Origin: Alistipes sp.
Lineage (GTDB): Bacteria; Bacteroidota; Bacteroidia; Bacteroidales; Rikenellaceae
NCBI GenBank assembly: GCA_017631275.1
Contig: JAGBTQ010000006.1
Coordinates: 1 to 56,466 of the forward strand
Length of the DNA: 56,466 nt
Reading direction: 5' to 3'
The position numbers were made by a program, and so were the translations under genes. The notes beneath the pieces were generated by a model. It was not told where the DNA came from. It did no database searches and was given only the letters and a program-made list of their open reading frames with translations. Below, in pieces: positions 34,090-42,943 of this stretch. Within the stretch, counting starts at the first letter, position 1; every line of letters begins with the position of its first letter.

Positions 34090-35811
34090 TTATCGTGTAT
34101 TCGTAAAGTCGGCAAGTTGCTCGTCGATATCTCTAAAGTCGTAGCCGTAGCCTATCATCATGCCACTGCCCGTATCTCGCAGGCGGTCGGCCTCGGTCTT
34201 CTCTCTCATGCGTGCCATAATCCTCTCAGAGGTGGCTATGGTCTCCTCAATCTCCTCGCTCGATGGCGTATGACCGAGGATGTAGCCAAGCAGGTTGCAG
34301 GCGTAGGCTGCTGCCATGTCGTCGTACGATAGCATCGCATCGTCAAACATCTTGCGTATGTCTGAAATAGTGGTTGTTGGGTCGGTGGCACGCTCGATGA
34401 TGCGCTCCAAATACTCGAAAGGTAGGTACTGACCGCCAATATCCACCCACTCGCCACAACTCTCTGCCGAGGCACGGCTAAGGTCGCCACGGCTGAGCAT
34501 AGCACCCAACGACGCTGCAATAGCACCGTTATAGAGCTTTATGCCTCGGTGCAACATCGCAACCTTGATTATCGTACGGTTGTAGTTGTAGGTCTTTGCC
34601 TCGGGGTCGTCCTCGTGGAGGCGTGTGAGGATATCTACGCCACGTAGCATCTTGCCCGTGAGGTAGGGGTTAAACTCCTCGAAGTGTATGTTGTCGTGCT
34701 TGTACACTCGCTTATCACGCGTCTTCCACTTCTCTGTATCGCGTACCGTGCCGTAGCTCGTAAGAGCAATGGCAGGCACCAGTGATGAGTATCCCTCCTC
34801 CTCGATAAGGTAGGAGTATGGCATATCCTGGGTGTCGTGGTGACGCTTGTGTCGTCCGAGGATTACGGTGTATGGGCCCTCGATGGCTGGCGACATAACG
34901 TATGCATTACTGCCAAACTTCGAGCCGCGAAGATGCACGGCTTGGTGCACAGCACCACTCTTAAAGAGGTGGTTCGACTGGTTGGTGCCACTACCCGCAT
35001 TGAAGAATGAGAAGATGCCGGCAATAAGCAGCGACGACTTGTGGTGCGACACGGTAAATGGTCCTGCATATATCGCTGCTGCCTCGCCATTCTCGCAGTG
35101 GCAGTTGGCAAAGAAGAGTGAGTCGGCGGCGGTGAAGCCATTTGCCAGGTGCGACTTCTCGCCTACAAAACAGCGTTCGACGCATGCTCCACTCTCGATG
35201 ATGGAGTGGCAGTCGGCAATGAAATCCTTGGCACGAACATCTACGCCAATTTTGCACCCCTCCATAATAGTACCATTCTCGATGTGCGATGCACCCTCAA
35301 TGCTCACATCATTGCCGATGTTTACCTCGCGGATAAACCTCACGCCAAGGATTGTGACATTGTCGCCCACACGACCTATCTCGCTACGTGCTTTCTCAGC
35401 TTCGGCCATTGCCTTGCGCTGGAGCTCCTCGCTCATGGCCACCTTGTTGCGCATCATTGCCATGAGGTAGGCTATCTGCGAGGTTAACTCGTTGTAGATG
35501 GGAATGCTACGACCACCATTCTCGTTTACTGTCGATACCATCACGCCATTGCCAAAGAGCGACGAGTGGCGACACTCCATGCGTAGCACAGAGTCGATGT
35601 GGCAGTTGTTGCCAATGGTGTAATTGCGTAGCGTAGAGTATGATATGTAACTGCCTGAGCCGATGCGTATCTCTCCCTCAAGGCGCACGTAGCGTAGCTG
35701 CTCAACCGAAAAATCGGGGGTAACAACGATGTTGTCCCAGCTCTCGGCATGGCAGCCTCTTAGCTCAAGCTCTGAGCGCTCGTCAAGCGTAAGTTTACGA
35801 TATTGGCCCAT
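34090..35811 (-). CDS. DUF4954 family protein (left-handed beta-helix)
   Basis: The 573-residue protein matches the DUF4954 family common in Bacteroidota. Residues about 45-330 show hexapeptide-type repeats of a left-handed beta-helix (for example IRIGSGSYISYSTLRNYTIG and VSIEGASHIENGTIMEGC), as in acyl- and nucleotidyl-transferases. The C-terminal third is helical. The biochemical role is not known. It starts 6 bp after the rsmG stop. Confidence 0.85.
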   Translation of the reverse strand: MGQYRKLTLDERSELELRGCHAESWDNIVVTPDFSVEQLRYVRLEGEIRIGSGSYISYSTLRNYTIGNNCHIDSVLRMECRHSSLFGNGVMVSTVNENGGRSIPIYNELTSQIAYLMAMMRNKVAMSEELQRKAMAEAEKARSEIGRVGDNVTILGVRFIREVNIGNDVSIEGASHIENGTIMEGCKIGVDVRAKDFIADCHSIIESGACVERCFVGEKSHLANGFTAADSLFFANCHCENGEAAAIYAGPFTVSHHKSSLLIAGIFSFFNAGSGTNQSNHLFKSGAVHQAVHLRGSKFGSNAYVMSPAIEGPYTVILGRHKRHHDTQDMPYSYLIEEEGYSSLVPAIALTSYGTVRDTEKWKTRDKRVYKHDNIHFEEFNPYLTGKMLRGVDILTRLHEDDPEAKTYNYNRTIIKVAMLHRGIKLYNGAIAASLGAMLSRGDLSRASAESCGEWVDIGGQYLPFEYLERIIERATDPTTTISDIRKMFDDAMLSYDDMAAAYACNLLGYILGHTPSSEEIEETIATSERIMARMREKTEADRLRDTGSGMMIGYGYDFRDIDEQLADFTNTR

Positions 35812-35817
35812 TGTATA

Positions 35818-36447
35818 TTACTCTTTTTTTGTGTAAACAACCTTCTTTGTCTCGAAAAACTCGTCGTCAAACATTGTGCGAATGTCGTACAAGTCCCACT
35901 TACGGCGTGTTGCCGCAAGCTCCTCGGCAAGCTCGCCACCCTTGAGGTAGAGAATGCCATTGGGGAGTGTTCCTCGCTGACCCTTGCGAAGAATACCCCA
36001 TGCCCACGGCATAAATCTTGCCATCTCCGTAACGGCACGCGACACGACATAGTCGGCCTTGATGCCAAGCTGCTCGGCACGTGAGTTTATGGCTTGCAGG
36101 TTCTTGATATCTGCCCCCTGCTTAATGCCCTCGACAACACGTATCTTCTTGGCGATAGAATCGACACCAATGAACTCCACCTCGGGAAACATAATTGCCA
36201 GAGGTACAGAGGGAAAACCACCTCCACAGCCTATATCTACGACAGTAGATCCAGCCTCAAACTCGCACACCTTAGCGATAGCCAACGAGTGGAGAATATG
36301 GCGCGTGTAGAGGTGCTCCATATCTTTGCGCGAAACGACATTAATGCGAGCATTCCACTCCTCATAAAGCGCTCCCAAAGCCTCAAACTGCTCTCTCTGT
36401 CGAGGAGTCAGCTCAGGAAAATATTGTGTTATAATATCGCTATTCAT
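35818..36447 (-). CDS. rsmG: 16S rRNA m7G527 methyltransferase RsmG
   Basis: The 209-residue SAM-dependent enzyme methylates G527 of 16S rRNA. VVDIGCGGGFPSVPLAI is the SAM-binding motif, and the preceding TRHILHSLAIAK is characteristic of RsmG. The ATG at 36447 (MNSDIITQYFP) is chosen: it lies 5 bp after the sigma-factor stop, whereas an upstream ATG would overlap that gene. Confidence 0.94.
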   Translation of the reverse strand: MNSDIITQYFPELTPRQREQFEALGALYEEWNARINVVSRKDMEHLYTRHILHSLAIAKVCEFEAGSTVVDIGCGGGFPSVPLAIMFPEVEFIGVDSIAKKIRVVEGIKQGADIKNLQAINSRAEQLGIKADYVVSRAVTEMARFMPWAWGILRKGQRGTLPNGILYLKGGELAEELAATRRKWDLYDIRTMFDDEFFETKKVVYTKKE

Positions 36448-36452
36448 CTTCT

Positions 36453-37010
36453 CTACTCTTTGTCTAAAATTATCTTGCACACCGCAGCCTTGGCACGACG
36501 TATCTGCGTCTTTATGGTGTTGAGCGGACGACCGAGCTTCTCGGCAATCTCCTCGTAGGTATACTCGTCCAAAAAGCGCATCTCGATAATCTGTCGATAG
36601 TCCTCGGGAATCTCGTTTAGCGATGCCTCGAAGTGCGCCGTGCGCTGGTTAATTATCACGCTCTCCTCGGGTGAGGGTGTTGTTGCCATGGGGGCTATAA
36701 ACTTCTCGTCAATCGACACATCGTCGGCACGTCGGCGTAGATGGTCTACGAGGGTGTTGCGAGCAATGGTATATACCCACTGTCCGAAGGTGTAGCTATC
36801 GGAGTAGTCGGCAAGGTGGAGATAGACCTTGATGAAGGTCTCTTGAAGTAGGTCGTTGGCAAGGTCCTTGTTGTCGAGGCGCTGCTCGAAGAGGTGGAGA
36901 ATGGCCTCGTTGTAGCGCATGAAGAGGTGCTCGAAGGCGCGGTCGTCGCCCTCGGCAGCAAGCCTAATAAGTTGGCTATCAGTTGCTACGATATACTTCT
37001 CTAAATCCAT
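36453..37010 (-). CDS. ECF-type RNA polymerase sigma factor
   Basis: The 185-residue protein has sigma region 2 (about 25-92, with DLLQETFIKVYLHLAD and WVYTIARN) and region 4 (about 125-178, with MRFLDEYTYEEIAEKLG forming the helix-turn-helix). There is no region 1 or 3, as in extracytoplasmic-function sigmas. No anti-sigma gene is adjacent. Its start overlaps the GT2 gene by 10 bp, and rsmG follows directly. The regulon is unknown. Confidence 0.92.
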   Translation of the reverse strand: MDLEKYIVATDSQLIRLAAEGDDRAFEHLFMRYNEAILHLFEQRLDNKDLANDLLQETFIKVYLHLADYSDSYTFGQWVYTIARNTLVDHLRRRADDVSIDEKFIAPMATTPSPEESVIINQRTAHFEASLNEIPEDYRQIIEMRFLDEYTYEEIAEKLGRPLNTIKTQIRRAKAAVCKIILDKE

Positions 37011-38158
37011 GCCTTAGGGCTGTTGTTGCTCTGCTTAAGACCGATGATAAAGTCGATAACAGGACCTATAAGGTCGTAAATCCAATACTTTAGTAAGATG
37101 TTCTTCTCGCCAAACTTATCTGCCGATCTGCGTGTTGAAAGCAAGACCATAAGGTAGCGGAGAGCAGCTATGACGAGGGCTGCAATCTTTAGCTCAAGGG
37201 GCAAGATAATCATAATGGCGAGTGCCACCACGAAGAAGAGCATACGGCTGCCTGCCTCCCAGCGGCTAAAGGTGCCGATGAACGATGGGTAGTAGGGTGC
37301 CGTTGAGCGATTGTAGCGCACAATGTCGAGCCACTCGCCCCATGTCGAAGGGCGATCCTCATAAACCAACGACTTTGGCGATAGCATCACAGCACTGCGT
37401 CGTGGCGATGTAATCGACTGAATGTATAGGTCGTTCTCACCGATATCCATGTTTAGGTGGTTGAAGCCTCGTGTTGCCTCGTAGAGCTTGCGTGTGAAAC
37501 CGAAGTTGCTACGTGGGGCAACATATATTCTGTCGTTCACCGACATGGCTGTGTGGTTGCGGCTATAGTGGAACTCCGCCATGCGCATGAGGTAGGTTGA
37601 GAGCGTATCCTTCTCGAAGCGGGGTGCTACGGCACCGGCAACGACTGTTCCTCGCTCAAAGGCGTGCGCCATGTATGCTACCCACTCGTCGGTGGCAGGA
37701 ATTGCGCCAGGGGTGATGAATAGCAGGTTGTCGTACTGTGCCGACTTGATACCCACGTTGTATGCCTGCTTTGTGGTGATGTAGATGCGGCCATTGCCAC
37801 TCATCTTCGTCAGCTTCATATTTGAGCGTTGGTCGCGAATGTGTTGTAGCTCGGCATAGTAGTCGATGTCGCGGCCGATATAGACCACAATAACCTCATA
37901 TACGTCGTAGTTCTGAGCAAGGAGCTTGTGGAGTTGCTGGCCCAAGAAATACTCGTCCTCACCACGCACGGCAACGATGACTGAGATGTAGGGGTTTTCG
38001 CAGAACTTATCGTTGCGATGAACAAGACGAAAGCGGTGTATGCGACGATAGCTTACTACATAGTAGTAAAACTGCACAAAAAATAGAGCTATGAGCAGGG
38101 TCATGAGCGTGATGCCTTGCCATGAGTAACACTCGAATATGTTGCTAAAAAACTGCAT
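37001..38158 (-). CDS. Membrane glycosyltransferase family 2
   Basis: The 385-residue protein has an N-terminal membrane segment (about 15-36), a GT2 domain (ISVIVAVRGEDEYFLGQQL near 58) and two to three C-terminal membrane segments (about 305-345, 365-380). The expected DDGS motif is weak here (VVYIGRDID), and GENDLYIQSI probably carries the later acidic motif. It would transfer a sugar at the inner membrane. The acceptor is not known. It is the first gene of the long minus-strand run. Confidence 0.8.
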   Translation of the reverse strand: MQFFSNIFECYSWQGITLMTLLIALFFVQFYYYVVSYRRIHRFRLVHRNDKFCENPYISVIVAVRGEDEYFLGQQLHKLLAQNYDVYEVIVVYIGRDIDYYAELQHIRDQRSNMKLTKMSGNGRIYITTKQAYNVGIKSAQYDNLLFITPGAIPATDEWVAYMAHAFERGTVVAGAVAPRFEKDTLSTYLMRMAEFHYSRNHTAMSVNDRIYVAPRSNFGFTRKLYEATRGFNHLNMDIGENDLYIQSITSPRRSAVMLSPKSLVYEDRPSTWGEWLDIVRYNRSTAPYYPSFIGTFSRWEAGSRMLFFVVALAIMIILPLELKIAALVIAALRYLMVLLSTRRSADKFGEKNILLKYWIYDLIGPVIDFIIGLKQSNNSPKAWI

Positions 38159-38184
38159 GTGTTCGTTTGTTTAGATATAACGTG

Positions 38185-38192
38185 CAAATGTA
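38185..38192 (-). promoter_or_regulatory. -7 box of the GT2-sigma-rsmG run
   Basis: The minus-strand TACATTTG fits TAnnTTTG and lies 27 bp before the ATG at 38158. Confidence 0.5.
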
Positions 38193-38295
38193 GTTAAAAA
38201 AAAGCAAATACCCAAATCCTCAACCCAAACATTTTAATCTTTTTAGCATGTTGTTGCATAGTGTGATAAAAATCGTGAATATGGGTGATTTTGGT

Positions 38296-38326
38296 TTTGT
38301 TGGTTGAGGAATTTTTACTATCTTTG
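38296..38326 (+). promoter_or_regulatory. tgt promoter
   Basis: TTTG (38296-38299), 19 bp, and TATCTTTG (38319-38326) fit the Bacteroidota promoter. The ATG follows 18 bp later, so the leader is very short. Confidence 0.7.
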
Positions 38327-38344
38327 TGCGTTATATATACATGT

Positions 38345-39475
38345 ATGGAGTTTACTTTGCAATATACCGCATCAGATAGCAAGGCACGTGCAGGTCTTAT
38401 ACAGACCGATCACGGCCCTATCGAGACCCCTATATTCATGCCTGTGGGTACTGCCGCAGCAATGAAGGGAATATTTCATCGTGACATCGAGCACGAGGCT
38501 AAGGCGCAGATTATCTTGGCTAACACCTACCACCTCTACCTTCGTCCAGGCATGGACATTATCGAGAAGGCTGGTGGTGTGCACCAGTTCTCGTCGTGGC
38601 AGAAGCCTATGCTCACGGATAGTGGTGGCTTTCAGGTATTTTCGTTGGCTGCATGCCGCAAGCTAAAGGAGGACGGCTGTCACTTCCAGTCGCATATCGA
38701 TGGCTCGCGCCACATCTTCACCCCAGAGAGCGTCATCGACACCGAGCGTACTATCGGTGCTGACATCATGATGGCATTCGACGAGTGTCCTCCGGGCGAC
38801 GCACCACACGACTATGCCGAGAAGTCGTTGGCACTCACCGAGCGCTGGCTCGACCGCTGCTTTAATCGCTACCACCAGACTGCGCCAAAGTGGGGTCACT
38901 ACCAGTCGCTATTCCCCATTGTGCAGGGCTGTGGCTACGCCGATTTGCGTGAGCGTGCTGCGCGCAATGTTTTGCAGTACAACGCAGATGGTTACGCTAT
39001 TGGTGGCTTGGCAGTAGGCGAGCCCACCGACGTAATGTACTCTATGATTGAGGTGTGTAATGCGGTGTTGCCGACAGATAAACCACGCTACCTTATGGGC
39101 GTTGGTACCCCTGTAAACATACTCGAGGCTATCGACCGAGGTGTCGATATGTTCGACTGCGTGATGCCTACGCGTAACGGTCGCAATGGTCAGCTCTTTA
39201 CCTCGGAGGGTGTGATTAACATCCGCAACAAGAAGTGGGAGGACGACTTCTCGCCAATCGACCCTAATGGCGTTACCTTCGTAGACAAGGTCTACACCAA
39301 GGCATATCTGCACCACCTTGTGGTCTGCAAGGAGATGCTTGCAGCGCAGATTGCCTCGTTGCACAACACAGCATTCTACCTATGGCTGGTTGGTGAGGCG
39401 CGCCGCCACATCATAGCTGGCGACTTTAAGGCGTGGAAGGAGCAGATGGTAGTGAAGCTTGCACGCCGACTATAA
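38345..39475 (+). CDS. tgt: tRNA-guanine transglycosylase (lacking zinc cysteines)
   Basis: The 376-residue enzyme exchanges guanine-34 of tRNA for preQ1 in queuosine synthesis. TDSGGFQVFSL (general acid Asp) and MFDCVMPTRNGRNG (nucleophile Asp) are intact. The zinc site near the C-terminus, usually CxCxxC, reads NGVTFVDKVYTKAYLHHL, so all three cysteines are missing; from memory this is shared by other Bacteroidota Tgt proteins. The ATG at 38345 gives MEFTLQYTASD, the normal start, downstream of the promoter box. Confidence 0.95.
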   Translation: MEFTLQYTASDSKARAGLIQTDHGPIETPIFMPVGTAAAMKGIFHRDIEHEAKAQIILANTYHLYLRPGMDIIEKAGGVHQFSSWQKPMLTDSGGFQVFSLAACRKLKEDGCHFQSHIDGSRHIFTPESVIDTERTIGADIMMAFDECPPGDAPHDYAEKSLALTERWLDRCFNRYHQTAPKWGHYQSLFPIVQGCGYADLRERAARNVLQYNADGYAIGGLAVGEPTDVMYSMIEVCNAVLPTDKPRYLMGVGTPVNILEAIDRGVDMFDCVMPTRNGRNGQLFTSEGVINIRNKKWEDDFSPIDPNGVTFVDKVYTKAYLHHLVVCKEMLAAQIASLHNTAFYLWLVGEARRHIIAGDFKAWKEQMVVKLARRL

Positions 39476-39491
39476 CACTTAAGAGAGGAAT

Positions 39492-40607
39492 ATGAGATTG
39501 AATATACTGCCCTCGATACCTGGCTATCGCACGCTCGATAGGTATATCCTCGGAAAGTTTCTGAGGACATACGTATTTGGCTTGTTGATGATTATCATCA
39601 TTGTAGTGGTCTTCGACTATGTCGAGAAGGTCGATGACTTTACGGAGTTGCACGCTCCGTGGAGTGCCGTTGTCAACGACTACTATCTCAACTTTATTCC
39701 ATACTTCATCAATCAGTTCTCCTCGCTCTTTACCTTTATTGCGGTAATTTTCTTTACCTCAAAGCTCGCTCAGCAGACCGAGATTGTGGCGATATTGTCG
39801 GGTGGCGTAAGCTTCCGCCGACTAATGTGGCCATATTTCCTTGGCGCATTGATTATTACAATGTTAAACATGGCTCTTAGCCTTTGGGTTATTCCTCAGG
39901 CTCAGCGCGATATCATTCAGTTTGAGAGTCAGTATATTAAGAGTAGCCAGCGTGTGCTCTACGACGAGAATGCCTACCGCCAGATTGACGATGGCACGTT
40001 TGCCTATGTGCGTGGTTACTCGCCACGTGCCGAGACAGTGTCGTTCTTCGCGTTGGAGAAGTACGAGGACTCGAAGCTTGTGGCAAAGCTCGAGGCATCG
40101 GGTGCTAAGTTCGATGAGGAGATGGGACGCTGGACAGCACCCAAGTATATCACCTATAAGCGTACGGCAGACAACAGCTACGACTTTGAGCTGCACCGCA
40201 ACCTCGACACCCTTGTCAACCTCGATGCACGCGAGCTTGGCGAGACAAAGTCGTTGGTTAAAACCATGACTATCAACGAGCTTAGCGACTATATTGCGCA
40301 GCAGCGCAAGAAGAGCTCCGACGATGTCTTTATCATTGAGGTGGAGCGTCATGCCCGCTACTCGTACCCTATATCAACCTTTATTCTCACACTCATTGGT
40401 GTGTCGCTATCGTCGCGTAAGGTGAGAGGTGGTATGGGTGTGCATATCGGTGTTGGTATCACCCTGTGTTTCAGCTACATCATGCTTGGTCGTATCTTCG
40501 AGCAGGTGGCGGCAAGTGGCTCTATGATACCTTGGTTGGGTGTGTGGCTGCCCAACATAATATTTGCACTGATAGCCATATACGTCTATATTAAAGCCCC
40601 TAAATAG
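39492..40607 (+). CDS. LptF/LptG (YjgP/YjgQ) family permease
   Basis: The 371-residue inner-membrane protein has six membrane segments, three at each end (about 28-45, 67-90, 108-130; 292-310, 318-338, 347-366), around a periplasmic domain. The N-terminus (TLDRYILGKFLRTYVFGLL) is diagnostic. Members move lipopolysaccharide from the inner membrane to the Lpt bridge. Whether it is LptF or LptG cannot be told. It lies 16 bp after tgt. Confidence 0.92.
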   Translation: MRLNILPSIPGYRTLDRYILGKFLRTYVFGLLMIIIIVVVFDYVEKVDDFTELHAPWSAVVNDYYLNFIPYFINQFSSLFTFIAVIFFTSKLAQQTEIVAILSGGVSFRRLMWPYFLGALIITMLNMALSLWVIPQAQRDIIQFESQYIKSSQRVLYDENAYRQIDDGTFAYVRGYSPRAETVSFFALEKYEDSKLVAKLEASGAKFDEEMGRWTAPKYITYKRTADNSYDFELHRNLDTLVNLDARELGETKSLVKTMTINELSDYIAQQRKKSSDDVFIIEVERHARYSYPISTFILTLIGVSLSSRKVRGGMGVHIGVGITLCFSYIMLGRIFEQVAASGSMIPWLGVWLPNIIFALIAIYVYIKAPK

Positions 40608-40609
40608 CG

Positions 40610-41692
40610 ATGCAAAATATCTCACATATCGTAGATTATGTACGTCGTGGCGAGCGCCTCACGACACAAGATGCTATTACACTGTGGCAGAGTGTCCCAT
40701 TGTGGTTGCTCGGCGAGCTTGCCGTGAGCCGCAAGCGTGCAGCAAGTGGCGAGCTGGTCTATTACAACCGCAATATCCACATCGAGCCCTCGAACATCTG
40801 CATCTTTAACTGCGAGTTCTGCTCGTTTCGTCGTCGCTTGGGCGATGCCGATGCTTGGAGCCTAACGCTCGACGAGGTCGAGGAGCGTGCACGCAAGATG
40901 CAGGGAACACCTATCACGGAGGTACACATCGTGGGTGGTGTGCACCCCGACCATACGTTGGAGAGCTACTGCGAGATGATTCGCCGTGTTAAGCGAGCAC
41001 TTCCTGATGTGGCTATCAAGGCCTATACGGCAGTCGAGATATTGTATATGATTCGCAATGCTGGCCTCGAGCTCGAGGAGGGCATGAAGCGCCTCATCGA
41101 GGCGGGCATGGAGAGCATTCCTGGTGGTGGTGCCGAGATTTTTGACGAGGAGCTACGCGCAAAGCTATGCCCCGAGAAGTGTTCGTCGCGAGAGTGGCTC
41201 GAGGTACACGCCATGGCGCATAAGCTCGGCATATCTACCAACTGCACAATGCTCTATGGCCATGTCGAGAGCATAGAGCAGAGGGTTGACCATCTCGATC
41301 GCCTGCGTAAGCTTCAGGACGAGGCACCAGGCTTCAACGCCTTTATTCCGCTGAAGTATCGCAGTCGCAACAACCGTATGTCCGAAATTGGCGAGTGCTC
41401 GGTGGAGGAGGATATGCGAACTATAGCCATGAGCCGCATCTTCCTCGATAACATTCCACACATCAAGGCATACTGGGTGGCATATGGCAAGAGCGTAACG
41501 GAGATGGCACTAGCATTTGGTGCTGACGACATTGACGGCACGATTGACGACTCAACAAAGATATACTCAATGGCGGGTGCTGATGCACGCCCCTCGATGA
41601 GCGTTGAGGAGCTTGAGGCGTTGGTTCACGACGCTGGCTTCATCGCTGTTGAGCGCGATACGCACTACCGCGAGGTGAGTCGCTCGGAGTAG
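40610..41692 (+). CDS. mqnE: Aminofutalosine synthase MqnE
   Basis: The 360-residue radical-SAM enzyme makes aminofutalosine from chorismate-derived enolpyruvyl benzoate and SAM, an early step of the futalosine menaquinone pathway. CIFNCEFC (Cys64, 68, 71) is the CX3CX2C cluster motif. IPGGGAEIFDEELR is characteristic of the MqnE/MqnC/CofH group. It starts 2 bp after the permease stop. Other mqn genes are not in the window. Confidence 0.9.
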   Translation: MQNISHIVDYVRRGERLTTQDAITLWQSVPLWLLGELAVSRKRAASGELVYYNRNIHIEPSNICIFNCEFCSFRRRLGDADAWSLTLDEVEERARKMQGTPITEVHIVGGVHPDHTLESYCEMIRRVKRALPDVAIKAYTAVEILYMIRNAGLELEEGMKRLIEAGMESIPGGGAEIFDEELRAKLCPEKCSSREWLEVHAMAHKLGISTNCTMLYGHVESIEQRVDHLDRLRKLQDEAPGFNAFIPLKYRSRNNRMSEIGECSVEEDMRTIAMSRIFLDNIPHIKAYWVAYGKSVTEMALAFGADDIDGTIDDSTKIYSMAGADARPSMSVEELEALVHDAGFIAVERDTHYREVSRSE

Positions 41693-41731
41693 TGTAGAGT
41701 TAGAAATTAATGAAAAACAAGTGATAAAGAA

Positions 41732-42928
41732 ATGAAGAAAAAGAACAAGAAGATGGGTGTGAAGGAGTCGGCGACTCCTCAGCCTGCGAATGGGCCTATT
41801 GTTGAGGGTGGCATCGGTGGTAGTGATGCGCCTATGAGTGGCTTCAAGGCAGCCTACAAGCGCAACATTGTGCTTTTTAATATTCTGTTTATCTGCCTTT
41901 TCTGCCTCTTTGTGGCCTTCTCTGTATATTTTGGCTTGATGTTGGGCACACGCCATGGCAGAGCTATTGTCGTGCCTAACTTTATCGAGATGTCGCTCGA
42001 CGAGGCACTCGAGCTTGCCGATGATCTCGACCTCGAGATTGTTGTTCGCGACTCGCTCCATGAGGATAACCTCCCTGGTGGCTTGGTGCTCGACCAGATG
42101 CCTGCACCATCAACCGTGCGCGAGGTTACCGTAAAGCCCGATCGCAAGATCTACTTGTTGGTGAATGCATATGCACGTCGCCAGGTTAAGGTGCCTTATG
42201 TTGGCCACGTATCTGTAAAGCAGGCTATCAACCAGCTTGAGCGCGAGGGCTTCCAGATCGATGAGCTTATATATCGCCCACACCACCACTCTGAGTTGGT
42301 GCTTGACCAGTCGGTAAATGGCGTTACTATCACACGTACATCTGATGTTAAGATGCCTCATGGCTCGGGCGTGAAGCTTACAGTGGGCTACCGCGCAGGT
42401 AAGCAATATACGGCTGTTCCTCGTCTTATGGGTATGCACCTACACCAGGCAAAGAGCGCCTTGTGGCAGAGTGGCTTGAATGTAAATAAGATTGTTTACG
42501 ACGAGTCGGTTAAGGATCTTAAGAATCGCCGTTTGGCACGTGTATATATGCAGACTCAGCCAGCTAAGAAGGGCGTTATGCGAGGTACAAAGGTGTCGTT
42601 GTATCTAACATGCGACGATAAGCTTGTTGACTCGCTATCAAAGATTAGCGATAAGAATGCTAAGTATCTTGATGAGCAGCGCAAGCTCATGGAGAAAGAG
42701 GCTCAGGAGGAGGCTCGTCTTAAGGAGGAGGCTGAGGCTAAGAAGCGTGAGGAGGAGGAGCGTCGCAATGCCGATGCTGCAGCAGCACTCGAGGGCAAGG
42801 AGACCTTAGATGGCGCCGTTCAGGTTTATGGTGGCGAGGCTGAGGCAAAGGCTGCAGCCGAGGCTATCGAGGCTGAGAAGGCGGGCAAGACTACAGCTGC
42901 TGACGACGACGATATTATTGAAGAGTAA
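41732..42928 (+). CDS. Membrane-anchored PASTA-domain protein
   Basis: The 398-residue protein has a short cytoplasmic N-terminus, one membrane segment (about 47-70) and three PASTA repeats facing the periplasm (about 79-145, 152-220, 227-295; each begins near VPNF, VPYV or VPRL). The C-terminal ~100 residues are an Ala/Glu/Lys-rich coiled coil with an acidic end (DDDDIIEE). There is no kinase domain. PASTA repeats bind peptidoglycan or muropeptides in other proteins. rluD follows by 15 bp, a pairing I recall in Bacteroidota. Confidence 0.85.
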   Translation: MKKKNKKMGVKESATPQPANGPIVEGGIGGSDAPMSGFKAAYKRNIVLFNILFICLFCLFVAFSVYFGLMLGTRHGRAIVVPNFIEMSLDEALELADDLDLEIVVRDSLHEDNLPGGLVLDQMPAPSTVREVTVKPDRKIYLLVNAYARRQVKVPYVGHVSVKQAINQLEREGFQIDELIYRPHHHSELVLDQSVNGVTITRTSDVKMPHGSGVKLTVGYRAGKQYTAVPRLMGMHLHQAKSALWQSGLNVNKIVYDESVKDLKNRRLARVYMQTQPAKKGVMRGTKVSLYLTCDDKLVDSLSKISDKNAKYLDEQRKLMEKEAQEEARLKEEAEAKKREEEERRNADAAAALEGKETLDGAVQVYGGEAEAKAAAEAIEAEKAGKTTAADDDDIIEE

Positions 42929-42943
42929 CCCAAATATCTGCTA

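Noticed and set aside
34847-35470. 207-residue plus-strand frame within DUF4954
   Set aside because: The opposite strand encodes a conserved beta-helix protein; this frame has a biased composition typical of an antisense shadow.
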